64,000 nucleotides of DNA from Youhaiella tibetensis (GCF_008000755.1 NZ_CP041690.1:1054001-1118000), one strand, 5' to 3'; numbered from the stretch's first letter, positions 37,719 through 47,918 are shown. Notes: a model not told the origin generated them from the sequence alone. A program made the numbers and translations.

Positions 37719-38363
37719 GTGAAATTTACCCGCCGTGAGACACTGATCCTTGCCGCCGCGGCTTCGGCCCTGAGCGTGACCGGTATCGGCGCGGCCCAGG
37801 CGGCCGACGGCGAGATGATCGATCAGGCCAAGCTGATGGCCCCCGACGGTCTGCCCGACAAGGTTCTCGGTTCGCCCGATGCCAAGGTGACGGTCATCGA
37901 GTACGCCTCGCCCACCTGCCCGCACTGCGCCATCTTCTCGAACGAGACGCTGCCCGAGTTCAAGAAGCAGTATGTCGATACCGGCAAGGTCAAGTTCATC
38001 CTGCGCCCCTTCGTGCGTAATGTGCTCGACGCCGTGGTCTTCCTCCTCGCCGAAGCGGCGGGTGACGACCAGTACCACAACGTGGTCGACACCTTCTTCA
38101 AGACCCAGGACCAGTGGGCCGCTTCCGACAAGCCGCGCGACGCAATCCTGGTCATCGCCAAACAGCTCGGATTCACCGATAGTAGCTTTGAAGCGGCCTT
38201 GACGAATCAGGACTTGTTCAAGGGCATGGAGACTCTGCGCGAGCAGGCGATCAACGACTTCAAGCTCGAAGGCACGCCGACCTTCTACATCAATGGCAAG
38301 AAGCTGAGTGGAGAGAAGACGATTGAGCAGATGGCAGCGGAAATCGATCCCCTGCTCAGTTAA
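37719..38363 (+). CDS. DsbA-family thiol-disulfide oxidoreductase
   Basis: A 214-residue exported protein with a thioredoxin fold. The active site is C67-P-H-C70, and the cis-Pro segment GTPTFYING is at about 187-195. The signal peptide begins MKFTRRETLIL, a twin-arginine-like sequence, and ends AAQA. The GTG start follows CGGAG. The gene is 24 nt upstream of smc, a conserved order. Secretion as a folded, possibly cofactor-free protein via Tat is inference. Confidence 0.92.
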   Translation: MKFTRRETLILAAAASALSVTGIGAAQAADGEMIDQAKLMAPDGLPDKVLGSPDAKVTVIEYASPTCPHCAIFSNETLPEFKKQYVDTGKVKFILRPFVRNVLDAVVFLLAEAAGDDQYHNVVDTFFKTQDQWAASDKPRDAILVIAKQLGFTDSSFEAALTNQDLFKGMETLREQAINDFKLEGTPTFYINGKKLSGEKTIEQMAAEIDPLLS

Positions 38364-38387
38364 CTCGTCCTCCCGGATGGGGGCGCG

Positions 38388-41300
38388 ATGAAGTTCACGC
38401 GCCTCAAGCTTCACGGATTCAAATCCTTCTGCGACCAGACCGAGCTCCTCATGGAGCCCGGTCTGACTGGCGTTGTGGGCCCCAATGGCTGCGGCAAATC
38501 CAACCTTGTCGAGGCCCTGCGCTGGGTCATGGGCGAAAGCTCATACAAGGCCATGCGCGCCTCGGGCATGGACGACGTCATCTTCTCGGGCTCGGGAAAC
38601 CGCCCCGGCCGTAACTCTGCCGAGGTCACGCTCGTCCTCGACAATGTCGATCGCACCGCGCCCGCCGCGCTCAACAACGCCGATATCCTGGAGGTAACCC
38701 GCCGCATCGAGCGCGAGGAAGGGTCTGTCTATCGCGTCAACGGCCGCGAGGTGCGCGCCCGCGATGTCCAGCTGCTCTTTGCCGATGCCTCGACGGGTGC
38801 CCATTCGCCCGCCCTTGTCCGGCAGGGCCAGATCGGCGAGTTGATTGCCGCCAAGCCTACCCAGCGCCGGGCCCTCCTCGAAGAGGCGGCCGGCATTTCC
38901 GGGCTGCACTCGCGCCGCCATGAGGCCGAACTGCGTTTGCGCGGCGCCGAGCAGAACCTCGAGCGCGTCGACGATGTCATCGCCCAGGTCGAGACCCAGC
39001 TCGAAACGCTCAAGAAGCAGGCTCGCCTGGCCATCCGCTACCGCGCCATTTCCGGCGACATCCGCAAGACGGAGTCGGCGCTCTATCACGTGCGCTGGGT
39101 GGCTGCGCGCTTTGCCGAAAAGGAAGCGGAGGCCCAGCAGGGCAAGCTCGTCGTGGCTCTGGGTGACGCCATGTCCGCCGAACGCGCCGCCCAGAAGGTG
39201 CTCGATGCCGCCGATTCGGCGCTCCAGCCGCTGCGCGACCGCGAGGCTGCGACCGGCGCAGTGCTTCAGCGGCTCACCATTCTCTCCGAGCAGCTTGCCG
39301 ACGAGGCTCGGCGCGCCAACACCCGCCGCGCCGAGCTCGAAGATCGCCTGCGCCAGTTGGCCGCCGACGCCGAGCGCGAGCGCGCGCTGGTGGACGAAAG
39401 CGAGGAAACCCTCGAAGGGTATGCCGAAGAGCGCGCGCGCCTCGAGGAGGAAGTCGCCGGCGAGCAGGATGCCTTCGACGCCGCCCGGGCGGCTGCCGAA
39501 GAGGCGGCCCGTGCCGTATCGGAAGCCGACCAGCAGGCGCGCGCCGCCGCCGATGCCCTCTCGCAATTGCGGGCCCGCCGCGCCCAGGCGATGCGCAGCG
39601 CTGAAGAGGCCCGCCAGCGCGTCGCGCGGCTGACCCAGCAGATCGCCGATATCGACCGGGAAGCCGCGGGCATCACGGCAAGCCTGGATGCCGACGAAAC
39701 CCTATCGGTCAGGCGCCGCGACCTCGAAGCCGCCCAGGAGCGATCCGGCGAAGCCGAGGAATCGGCGGTCGCGGCCGAAGAGGAGACCCAGAAGGCGCAG
39801 TCGGCGCTAGATGCCGCCCGTCCCAGGCTCTCCGAAGTCGAGACGGCGCTGGGGCGCCTCGAAAGCGAGGCGGATACGCTTTCGCGCATTCTCAATGCCG
39901 GCGGCGCCAGCCTCTGGCCCGCCATTGTCGACCAGTTGACGGTGGCCCCGGGCTACGAAACCGCGCTGGGCGCGGCGCTCGGCGACGATCTTGAGGCCTC
40001 TTCAGACGCCGGTGCGCCCATGCACTGGGCCGGCCCCATGGATGGCGACGGCGACCCGGCGTTGCCGCAGGGCGCCGAGCCCCTGTCGCGTTACGTCTCG
40101 GGCAGCGCCGTCCTCAAGCGGCGCCTCGACCAGATCGGCCTCGTCGACAAGGCCGACGGCGTCGGTCTCATGCACGCGCTCAAGTCCGGCCAGCGCCTGG
40201 TTACGCTCGAGGGTGACCTCTGGCGCTGGGACGGCTACGTCGCCGCCGCCGACGCCCCGAGCGCCGCCGCGCAACGACTGGCCCAGCGCAACCGGCTCGC
40301 CGAACTCGACGCCGAAATCGTGCGCATGCGCGGCGAACGCAACGCCTGGAAGCGTGACGTCGAGGCTCTGGCCGCCGCGCTCGAGGCAGCCCGAGCCGCG
40401 GAGCGCGAAAAGCACGAATACTGGCGCGCCGCCCAGCGCGAGATCGCGGTGGCGCAGGCCGAAGTCGAGAAAGCGGCCAAGGCCATCGGCGACCTCACCA
40501 CCCGGCAGTCGGCGCTCGCCGAAACCCGGACGCGCCTGGAAGCCAGCCTCTCGGAAGCGGAGGCCTTCCGCGAGGAGACCGAAGCGGTTCTCGAAGAGGC
40601 GGGAGACGAAGGCGAAGCCTCCGATCTCGCCCAGGAGCGGCAATCGGCGCTTCTCGATGCCCGCGAGGCCGCCGAACAGGTCCGGCTCAAGCTCGGCACG
40701 TTCGAGACCTCCGGCCGCATGCGCGCCGCGCGGCTCGCCCAGATTGCCACCGATACCGCCAACTGGCAGCGCCGGCGCGACGGCGCCGCCGGCCAGCTTT
40801 CGACCCTCGGGGCGCGTCGCGGCGAGGTCGAGGCGCAACTGGCGACCATGGACGCCACGCCCGAAAGCTTCGAGACCCGCCGTGCCGAGCTCGATGACCA
40901 GATCGAGGACGCCCAGCTTACCCACAAGGCCGCCTCGGACGCCCTGGCTCAGGCCCAGACCGGCTATCGCGAGGCCGACAAGACCCACCGCGCTGCGGTG
41001 GAGGGCCTGTCGGGTGCGCGCGAAAACCTCGCCCGCGTCGAGGAGCGCCTCAAGGGCTTCATCGCCCAGCGTCACCAGATTGAGCAGCTCGTGCGCGAAA
41101 ACCTCGGCATCGATGCCAGCCGCACGGCCGAGGCCGCCGGCATCCGTCCAGAGGATGCCTTGCCCAACGAGCAGGCTACCGAGCAGAAGCTGGAACGCCT
41201 CAAGGCTGAGCGCGAACGGCTGGGCGGGGTCAACCTCACCGCCGAGCGTGAAGCCGAGGAAGTGCGCGAAAAGCTCGAGGGCATGGTCAAGGATCGGGAC

Positions 41301-41846
41301 GACCTGATCGAAGCCATCGCCAAGCTGCGGGCCGGCATCCAGAGCCTCAACCGCGAAGGCCGCCACCGCCTGAGCGAAGCCTTCGACAAGGTCAACGCCC
41401 ACTTCCAGGAGCTCTTCACCTCGCTCTTCGGCGGCGGCACCGCCGAGCTAAAATTCGTGGAAAGCGATGATCCGCTCGAAGCGGGCCTCGAGATCATCGC
41501 CCGCCCGCCCGGCAAGAAGCCGCAGACCATGACCCTGCTATCGGGTGGCGAACAGGCGCTCACCGCGATGTCGCTGATCTTTGCGGTGTTCCTCACCAAC
41601 CCCGCCCCGATCTGCGTGCTCGATGAGGTGGACGCCCCGCTCGACGACGCCAATGTCGAGCGCTTCTGCAACCTGCTCGAATCCATGCGCCAGCGCACCG
41701 ATACGCGCTTCCTCACCATCACCCACAACCCGATCACCATGAGCCGCATGGATCGCCTGTTCGGCGTCACCATGGCCGAGCGCGGTGTGAGCCAACTGGT
41801 GTCGGTGGACCTCAAGACCGCCGAATCGTTCCTCGAAGCGGTCTAG
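38388..41846 (+). CDS. smc: Chromosome segregation ATPase SMC
   Basis: It is the condensin core ATPase. The 1152-residue protein has the Walker A GPNGCGKSN at residues 31-39, a long N-terminal coiled coil (about 165-490), a hinge (about 495-635), a second coiled coil, the signature LLSGGEQALTAMSL and Walker B ICVLDEVDAPLDD. The hinge is rich in short charged loops. Its stop shares CTAG with the convergent DUF4180 gene. Confidence 0.97.
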   Translation: MKFTRLKLHGFKSFCDQTELLMEPGLTGVVGPNGCGKSNLVEALRWVMGESSYKAMRASGMDDVIFSGSGNRPGRNSAEVTLVLDNVDRTAPAALNNADILEVTRRIEREEGSVYRVNGREVRARDVQLLFADASTGAHSPALVRQGQIGELIAAKPTQRRALLEEAAGISGLHSRRHEAELRLRGAEQNLERVDDVIAQVETQLETLKKQARLAIRYRAISGDIRKTESALYHVRWVAARFAEKEAEAQQGKLVVALGDAMSAERAAQKVLDAADSALQPLRDREAATGAVLQRLTILSEQLADEARRANTRRAELEDRLRQLAADAERERALVDESEETLEGYAEERARLEEEVAGEQDAFDAARAAAEEAARAVSEADQQARAAADALSQLRARRAQAMRSAEEARQRVARLTQQIADIDREAAGITASLDADETLSVRRRDLEAAQERSGEAEESAVAAEEETQKAQSALDAARPRLSEVETALGRLESEADTLSRILNAGGASLWPAIVDQLTVAPGYETALGAALGDDLEASSDAGAPMHWAGPMDGDGDPALPQGAEPLSRYVSGSAVLKRRLDQIGLVDKADGVGLMHALKSGQRLVTLEGDLWRWDGYVAAADAPSAAAQRLAQRNRLAELDAEIVRMRGERNAWKRDVEALAAALEAARAAEREKHEYWRAAQREIAVAQAEVEKAAKAIGDLTTRQSALAETRTRLEASLSEAEAFREETEAVLEEAGDEGEASDLAQERQSALLDAREAAEQVRLKLGTFETSGRMRAARLAQIATDTANWQRRRDGAAGQLSTLGARRGEVEAQLATMDATPESFETRRAELDDQIEDAQLTHKAASDALAQAQTGYREADKTHRAAVEGLSGARENLARVEERLKGFIAQRHQIEQLVRENLGIDASRTAEAAGIRPEDALPNEQATEQKLERLKAERERLGGVNLTAEREAEEVREKLEGMVKDRDDLIEAIAKLRAGIQSLNREGRHRLSEAFDKVNAHFQELFTSLFGGGTAELKFVESDDPLEAGLEIIARPPGKKPQTMTLLSGGEQALTAMSLIFAVFLTNPAPICVLDEVDAPLDDANVERFCNLLESMRQRTDTRFLTITHNPITMSRMDRLFGVTMAERGVSQLVSVDLKTAESFLEAV

Positions 41847-42205
41847 AGCGCCTTGAGCTGTTGGCCGAGGGCGGCTTCGTCGGGCACGAAGAGGTGCCGG
41901 CCGACCGTGTTGGTCTCATAGACGAAATCGCGCAGCGACTTGCTGGCGCCGACCTGCCCGGAGATGTCGCCAACGATCGCCAGGCGCAGCCAGTAATTCT
42001 GCAGCTTCTGGATGAATTCGCCCGCCAGGCCAGTGCGGAGTTCGAAAAACTCGGGCAGCAGCCGACCGACCGGTATCGCCACCATCTCGATCTCGAGCCC
42101 GTAGGTTCCGCCGATCACGTCCAGCGCATCGGCCGACGAGCCCAACAGGGGACCGTCCCCGGGGTAGAACTGAACGTTGATGTCGTTGATCCTGGCGGTG
42201 CGCAT
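41843..42205 (-). CDS. DUF4180 protein
   Basis: A 120-residue cytoplasmic protein without signal or membrane helix. The family phrases VAIPVGRLLPEFFELRTGLAGEF and LRLAIVGDIS are present, as is the C-terminal FVYETN region. Members are small STAS-like or SpoIIAA-like proteins of unknown function. The start is MRTARINDIN; the upstream part of the frame is unrelated. Confidence 0.85.
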   Translation of the reverse strand: MRTARINDINVQFYPGDGPLLGSSADALDVIGGTYGLEIEMVAIPVGRLLPEFFELRTGLAGEFIQKLQNYWLRLAIVGDISGQVGASKSLRDFVYETNTVGRHLFVPDEAALGQQLKAL

Positions 42206-42258
42206 GCCGGCATCACTATCGGGCCCGAACCGGCGACACAAGGCGTGTCGCCGTCCGG

Positions 42259-43407
42259 TCAGAACAGCGAGAGCTGGTTGTCTTCCGGCTTGGCCGGCGC
42301 GAAGAGGTCGATCCGCAGCGGCGGCACCTTCTGGTTGAGGCCGTAGCGCTCGACTGCCTTTTCGTAGCGCTGGCGCAGCAGCACCGCGTAGGGGCCTTCA
42401 CCCGTGAACCGCGATCCCCAGCGCGGATCGTTGTCCTTGCCGTTGCGCGTCTCGCGCACGAGGCTGAGCACATGGCGCACCCGATCGGGAAAGTGCCGCA
42501 GCAGCCATTCGCGGAAGAGGTCGCGCACTTCCCCCGGCAAGCGCACGAGGATCATGCCGGCGCCCTTGGCGCCCTGCGCCGCCGCGGCATCGAGGATGCG
42601 CTCGAGTTCCATGTCGTTGATCGCCGGGATCATCGGGGCGGCCATCACTGCCGTGGGCACCCCTGCTTCCGACAGCAGCCGGATGGCTTCCAGCCGCTTG
42701 GAGGGCGTGGATGCGCGCGGCTCCATCTTGCGCGACAGCTTGTGGTCGAGTGTCGTCACCGAGATCGCCACCCGCACCAGGTGCAGCTTGGCCAGTTCGG
42801 TCAGCAGGTCGAGATCGCGCACCACCAGCGCCGACTTGGTGGTTATGGTCACTGGATGGCGCGCTTCCAGCAGCACTTCGAGGATCGAGCGCATGATTTT
42901 GTGTTTGCGCTCGGCCGGCTGGTAGGGGTCGGTGTTGGTGCCGATGGCGATGGGCTTGGGCCTGTAGCGCGGATTGGCGAGTTCGGCCCGCAGCGCTTCG
43001 GCGGCGTTCACCTTCACATAGATGTCGCGCTCGAAATCGAGCCCGGCCGAATGGCCCAGATAGGCATGCGTCTGGCGCGCGAAGCAGTAGATGCAGCCAT
43101 GCTCGCACCCACGATAGGGATTGATCGAGCGATCGAACCCGATATCGGGGCTCTCGTTGCGCGCGATGACGCTCTTGGCCCGCTCGACATGCTCGATGGT
43201 TTCGAAGATCGGCAGCGGGTCGACATTGTCCCAGCCGTCATCGAACGTCTCGCGCGTGTGCTTCTCGAACCGGCCGACGATATTGCTCTGCGCCCCGCGC
43301 CCACGGTTCTGGCCGGGGTCGACCATGGGGCGGTCGATGAGGTCGGCGTCTCGCGTATGTGCAAGCTTGTCGAGCGCCTCGAAAGATGGAGCCTGGTAGA
43401 GCGCCAT
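42259..43407 (-). CDS. PA0069-family radical SAM protein
   Basis: A 382-residue radical SAM enzyme. The cluster motif CEHGCIYC occurs in INPYRGCEHGCIYCFARQ, followed by the spore-photoproduct-lyase-like phrases NTDPYQPAE and VTITTKSALVVRD. The family is related to DNA photoproduct lyases but its reaction is unknown. The protein ends in QLSLF, a perfect beta-clamp-binding pentapeptide. It stands alone between DUF4180 and ispE on the same strand. Confidence 0.92.
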   Translation of the reverse strand: MALYQAPSFEALDKLAHTRDADLIDRPMVDPGQNRGRGAQSNIVGRFEKHTRETFDDGWDNVDPLPIFETIEHVERAKSVIARNESPDIGFDRSINPYRGCEHGCIYCFARQTHAYLGHSAGLDFERDIYVKVNAAEALRAELANPRYRPKPIAIGTNTDPYQPAERKHKIMRSILEVLLEARHPVTITTKSALVVRDLDLLTELAKLHLVRVAISVTTLDHKLSRKMEPRASTPSKRLEAIRLLSEAGVPTAVMAAPMIPAINDMELERILDAAAAQGAKGAGMILVRLPGEVRDLFREWLLRHFPDRVRHVLSLVRETRNGKDNDPRWGSRFTGEGPYAVLLRQRYEKAVERYGLNQKVPPLRIDLFAPAKPEDNQLSLF

Positions 43408-43505
43408 GTCCGTTCTCCTGTCCGCAGGGCGAATCGTCGCCCTGGTAACGTCCCGTTAGGGATAGCGCGGAAATGAGAACAAATAAAGAACAAACGCAAG
43501 GAACG

Positions 43506-44384
43506 TCAGTCCGGCTGGATCACCGGCGCCGCCGCCACCCAATAGCCGGGCCACCTCTCTCGCAGGTCGTGCGCGGCCTGGTGCGCCTGTGTGCTCGAGC
43601 CGAAAAGCCCGAAAACCGTGGCACCCGAGCCGGACATGCGCGCGAGCACGCATCCTGGCGCCCGCGCCAGCGTGTCCCGCAACGCGCCGATCACCGGCAC
43701 CATGGCGATGGCAGGCGGCTCGAGATCGTTGCGGGTCTCAGCCAGCCAGATTCCGAGCTGGGCCGGACGTGTCAGGGGCTCGGGCAGATCGGGCAAGCCG
43801 TCGTTCTCATGCACCTGCAGGCGCCGGAAGACGTCGGCCGTCACCACCGGAACCAGCGGATTGACCAGCACGACATGGGTCTGGGGAAAGCTCGAAAGCG
43901 CCGTCACGCGCTCGCCAACCCCCTGGGCGCGGCAGGGTCGAGAAAGCAGGCACATCGGCACGTCGGCGCCGAGCCTGGCGGCGACTGCCATCAACTCGTG
44001 TTCGGGTAAGAGGGCAGGGCCCAGCGACGCCATGAGGCGCAACACCGCCGCCGCGTCGGCCGAGCCCCCTCCCAGCCCCGCGGCGACCGGCAGGTTCTTC
44101 CTCAGGTTGAACGCAAGCCGCGCAGGCACGTGATCGGGCCAAGTGGCCCGGAAGGCCGCCACGGCGCGCAGCACCAGGTTGCCTTCCCCACTGGTCAGAC
44201 CCGTTCCGAAGGGCCCCGAAATCGAGAGCTTGTCCTCGTTCGCCGGGAAAGCCTCGATCTCGTCGGCCACGTCCGCGAACACCACGAGGCTATCGAGCTC
44301 GTGATAGCCGTCAGGGCGCCGCCCCGCGATGTGCAGGGCGAGGTTGATCTTGGCGGGTGCCGTCTCGACGAACGCTTCCGTCAC
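43506..44384 (-). CDS. ispE: 4-diphosphocytidyl-2-C-methyl-D-erythritol kinase IspE
   Basis: A GHMP kinase of the MEP isoprenoid pathway. The 292 residues start with the conserved APAKINLALHI and contain the ATP loop LPVAAGLGGGSADAAA and the C-terminal ARMSGSGATVFGLF. The GTG start is 6 nt after the TPR gene stop. ispH of the same pathway lies at the right end of the window. Confidence 0.96.
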   Translation of the reverse strand: MTEAFVETAPAKINLALHIAGRRPDGYHELDSLVVFADVADEIEAFPANEDKLSISGPFGTGLTSGEGNLVLRAVAAFRATWPDHVPARLAFNLRKNLPVAAGLGGGSADAAAVLRLMASLGPALLPEHELMAVAARLGADVPMCLLSRPCRAQGVGERVTALSSFPQTHVVLVNPLVPVVTADVFRRLQVHENDGLPDLPEPLTRPAQLGIWLAETRNDLEPPAIAMVPVIGALRDTLARAPGCVLARMSGSGATVFGLFGSSTQAHQAAHDLRERWPGYWVAAAPVIQPD

Positions 44385-44390
44385 GGCGCG

Positions 44391-46088
44391 CTACTGGGTA
44401 GCGGCGACCGGATCGAGCCCGTTGGCCAGTTTCGGCTTCACGCGCTCCTTGACGTTCCCTTCCTGATCGACGCTGAGCGCGATGTTCCACTGGAACCGTG
44501 CCTCGAGCGTGCGCCCGGCGCGCCAATAAGCGTCGCCCAGGTGATCGTTGATCTCCGGATCGTTCGGGCGAAGCTGCACGGCCTGCTCGAGGTAACGCAC
44601 GGCGTCGTCGTATTTGTTGAGCCGGTAATAGGCCCAGCCCAGGCTGTCCACGATGTAGCCGTCATTGGGCTGGGACTGGACCGCCTTCTGGATCATGCCC
44701 AGGGCGCGGTCGAGGTTCATGCCCTTGTCCACCCAGCTGTAGCCCAGGTAGTTGAGCACCTGCGGCTGGTCGGGGTTGAGGTCGAGCGCCTTGAGGAAGT
44801 CGCTCTCGGCCTTGTCCCACTCGTTGGCGCGCTCATAGGCGATGCCGCGCACATAGTAGAACCGCCAGTCCGCCGGGGCCTCGCCATTGGTGAGGTCGAG
44901 CGCCTTGGTATAGGCGTCGGCCGCCGCGATGTACTGCTTGTCCGAGCGCAGCATGTCGCCCAGCGTCGAGACCGCGTCGATGTCCTTGGGATTGGTGGCA
45001 ACGATATTGCCCAGCCGGCGGATGGCCTCGCTGCGATCGCCCGTGGCGTCGAGGTTGGAAGCGACGCGGATCACTGCGGTCGGCTTCATGGGCGAACCGG
45101 TGGGGATGGCGTCGTAGAGCTTGTTGGCGGCGTCGTGCTGCCCGGCGCCATCCAGGAGCTGGCCCAGCACCAGCGAAATCACGTCGGCCTTGGGCTCGAG
45201 ATAGATACCCAGGCGCAGGAACACCACAGAGAGGTCAAGGCTCCCGTCGCGGGCCAACGCCACCCCGATGCCGTGGAACATCTCGGCGGCGCCCGTCTGC
45301 ACGTTGGTTGCGAACATGCCGGGGCGCTTGTGCTTGGCTAGGTCTTCCTTGACCTGGTCCACCAGCGGGTGGCTTAGCCCCTGGGCCTCGAAGTTCACCA
45401 CCACGTCGATCGCATCGTCGAACTTGCCGGCATTGCCCAGGATCCGCGCATAGGCCTCGGCCACGCGCGCCACATAGGGGTCGTTCTCGTAGGCCTTCTT
45501 GGCGTAGCGGATGGCGTCGTCGGTATTACCCGTGACCTCGGCCATCAGCGCGCGGTGGAAGACGAGGAAGTCGCCCAGCCCCTGCGAGCCGAGCTCGTCC
45601 AGCAGCTTGTTGGCTTCATCCAGCTTTTTGTCGCCCACCAGCGCCCAGGCGCGCAGGATGTCGCCCGTGATGCCGGCAAAATTGTCCGAGCCCAGGTCCC
45701 GCAACGCCTCGGCCGCCGCCGCATAGCGGCGTTCCTTGAGCGCTTCTGTCGCGATGATGAGGCGCGCCAGCTGGTTGTCCGGCTGCAGCTCGAGCAGATG
45801 GCGGGCCGTGTTGGCCGCGTCCCCGATCTGCCCGTTGGCGGCATAGGCCACGAAGGCCCGCTCGATGACGGTCGGGTTCTCCCAGTCCACCTGCGCCGCC
45901 TGGCCGAAATAGCGCGCGGCGTCTGCCGTTCGCATGTCGACCATGGCCTGCTGGCCAGCCAGGAAGCTGCCTGTCGCGCTCAACGGCTTGCTTGTGAAGA
46001 AGGTCTGGGAGAGCGCTGTGGATGACATGCCCATGACGGCCACGGCAACGAGGGCCGAGCGATGGAGAATGCGCGCAACTGAAGTCAC
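44391..46088 (-). CDS. Secreted/periplasmic TPR protein
   Basis: A 565-residue protein with a signal peptide (about 1-28, ending SSTALSQ) and a long series of tetratricopeptide repeats over the rest, clearest in the C-terminal third (for example DSLGWAYYRLNKYDDAVRYLEQAVQLRPNDPEINDHLGDAYWRAGR). I chose the GTG beginning MTSVARILHR, which has GGGAG upstream; another GTG lies 18 nt before it. It is probably co-transcribed with ispE. The function is likely scaffolding, otherwise unknown. Confidence 0.88.
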   Translation of the reverse strand: MTSVARILHRSALVAVAVMGMSSTALSQTFFTSKPLSATGSFLAGQQAMVDMRTADAARYFGQAAQVDWENPTVIERAFVAYAANGQIGDAANTARHLLELQPDNQLARLIIATEALKERRYAAAAEALRDLGSDNFAGITGDILRAWALVGDKKLDEANKLLDELGSQGLGDFLVFHRALMAEVTGNTDDAIRYAKKAYENDPYVARVAEAYARILGNAGKFDDAIDVVVNFEAQGLSHPLVDQVKEDLAKHKRPGMFATNVQTGAAEMFHGIGVALARDGSLDLSVVFLRLGIYLEPKADVISLVLGQLLDGAGQHDAANKLYDAIPTGSPMKPTAVIRVASNLDATGDRSEAIRRLGNIVATNPKDIDAVSTLGDMLRSDKQYIAAADAYTKALDLTNGEAPADWRFYYVRGIAYERANEWDKAESDFLKALDLNPDQPQVLNYLGYSWVDKGMNLDRALGMIQKAVQSQPNDGYIVDSLGWAYYRLNKYDDAVRYLEQAVQLRPNDPEINDHLGDAYWRAGRTLEARFQWNIALSVDQEGNVKERVKPKLANGLDPVAATQ

Positions 46089-46188
46089 AGGGTAGGGTTC
46101 TCCCACAAATCAGCGGATTGCTGTTTAAGCCCGCAAAGATTGTCCGTTTTGAGACTGAGCCGCAAGGGGCGGTGGCGGGGTTGTGATG

Positions 46189-47844
46189 CTACATTCCCGA
46201 GTAGTTCGGCCCGCTGCCGCCCTCGGGTGGCACCCAGGTTATGTTCTGGGCCGGGTCTTTGATGTCACACGTCTTGCAGTGCACGCAATTGGCCGCGTGG
46301 ATGCGGAAGACGGGCGCGCCCCCCTCCTCGGCCACCTCGTAGACGCCTGCCGGGCAGTAGAGCGGGGCGGGCTCGCCATACCGGGGCAGGTTGTCGCGTA
46401 TCGGCACCGCCGGATCGTCGAGCACCAGGTGCACGGGCTGGTCTTCGTCATGGGAAAGATTGGCCAGGAACACCGACGCCGGCCGGTCGAATGTCGTCAC
46501 CCCGTCCGGGCGCTCGTAACGATGCTCGGTCGAGCCCGCCTTTGGCCGCAGGGCCGCGTAGTCCGCGCCCTTGTGCGCCAGCGTTCCGAAGATCGAGAAC
46601 TTGAAAAGCTGGTTGGTCCACATGTCGAAGCCTGCCAGCAGCACCCCGCCGACCAGCGTGCCGAACCGCGACCACAGCGGCTTCATGTTGCGGACCGGCT
46701 TGAGCTCGGCTTCGATGCCGGTCGAGAGCACCTTGTCCTGCAGCGTCTCGATCCAGTCGTTGCTCCGGCCTTCCGCAATGGCCGCGCCGACGGCGTCGCC
46801 CGCCGCGATGCCCGAAAGGATCGCGTTGTGGATGGCCTTGAGCCTTGGAGTGTTCATGAAGCCGGCCGCGCAGCCGATGAGGGCGCCGCCGGGAAAGGCG
46901 AGATCGGGTATCGACTGCCAGCCGCCCGACGTCATCGTCCGCGCTCCATAGGAGATGCGGTGCGCTTCTTCCAGCAGTGGCGCGATGGCCTTGTGCCGCT
47001 TGAAGCGCTGGAATTCGTCGAAGGGCGAGAGCATGGGGTTGGCGTAGTCCAGGTGCACTACCAGCCCGAGGTAAATCTTGCGGTCCTCGGCGTGGTAGCA
47101 GAACCCGCCGCCGCCCGTGGTGTTGTCGAGCGGGAAGCCCAGGTAGTGGTCGACCCGGCCCGGCTGATGCTTCTCGGCCGGGATCTCCCAGACTTCCTTG
47201 ATCCCGAGACCGTATTTCTGCGGGCTCTTGCCGGCATCCAGCCCGAAGGCGGGGATGATTTTCTTGGCGAGCGAGCCGCGCGCGCCCTCGGCGATCAGCG
47301 TGTACTTGGCCAGCAGCGCGATGCCCTGCGCGAAACTGTCCTTGGGCTTGCCGTCATGGTCGACGCCCAGGTCGCCGGTGATGATCCCCAGCACCTCGCC
47401 CTTCTCGCCGGTCACCACGTCGACGGCCGCAGTCATGGGGTAGATCTCGACGCCCAGCCCGGTCGCTTGTTCCGCCAGCCAGCGGCAGAGGTGGCCAAGG
47501 CTCACGATGACGCCATCGGGCGTCTGCATCATCGGCGGTACGATGAGGTGGGGCAGGGTGATCCCGCCCTGCGCGGTGAGGAAATGGAACCGGTCCTCGG
47601 TGACCTTGGGGCCAACCGGGGCGCCCATCAGCCGCCACTCGGGCAGCAGGGCGTCCAGCCCTTTCGGATCCATCACCGCGCCCGAAAGGATGTGGCCGCC
47701 CACCTCGGCGGCCTTCTCGACCACCGTCACCGCCAGGTCGGGATATTTCTGCTTGATCCTGATCGCGGCCGCCAAACCGGAAGGACCTGCGCCAACGATC
47801 ACGACGTCGGTCGAAAGGCTTTCGCGGTCGCCGGCAGAGGCCAT
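46189..47844 (-). CDS. Electron transfer flavoprotein-ubiquinone oxidoreductase
   Basis: It passes electrons from ETF to ubiquinone at the inner membrane. The 551-residue protein has an N-terminal FAD Rossmann motif (VVIVGAGPSGLAAAIR), a membrane-associating central region and a C-terminal ferredoxin-like cluster (NCVHCKTCDIKDPAQNI). It ends in the family-typical ITWVPPEGGSGPNYSGM. It links fatty-acid and amino-acid dehydrogenases to the respiratory chain represented elsewhere in the window. Confidence 0.97.
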   Translation of the reverse strand: MASAGDRESLSTDVVIVGAGPSGLAAAIRIKQKYPDLAVTVVEKAAEVGGHILSGAVMDPKGLDALLPEWRLMGAPVGPKVTEDRFHFLTAQGGITLPHLIVPPMMQTPDGVIVSLGHLCRWLAEQATGLGVEIYPMTAAVDVVTGEKGEVLGIITGDLGVDHDGKPKDSFAQGIALLAKYTLIAEGARGSLAKKIIPAFGLDAGKSPQKYGLGIKEVWEIPAEKHQPGRVDHYLGFPLDNTTGGGGFCYHAEDRKIYLGLVVHLDYANPMLSPFDEFQRFKRHKAIAPLLEEAHRISYGARTMTSGGWQSIPDLAFPGGALIGCAAGFMNTPRLKAIHNAILSGIAAGDAVGAAIAEGRSNDWIETLQDKVLSTGIEAELKPVRNMKPLWSRFGTLVGGVLLAGFDMWTNQLFKFSIFGTLAHKGADYAALRPKAGSTEHRYERPDGVTTFDRPASVFLANLSHDEDQPVHLVLDDPAVPIRDNLPRYGEPAPLYCPAGVYEVAEEGGAPVFRIHAANCVHCKTCDIKDPAQNITWVPPEGGSGPNYSGM

Positions 47845-47918
47845 GAGTCGTCCAATTCCAAGGGCACTGGGGTCACTGGCGCTGGCAGCGCCGCAAGGCG
47901 TGTGACATAACAGACATC

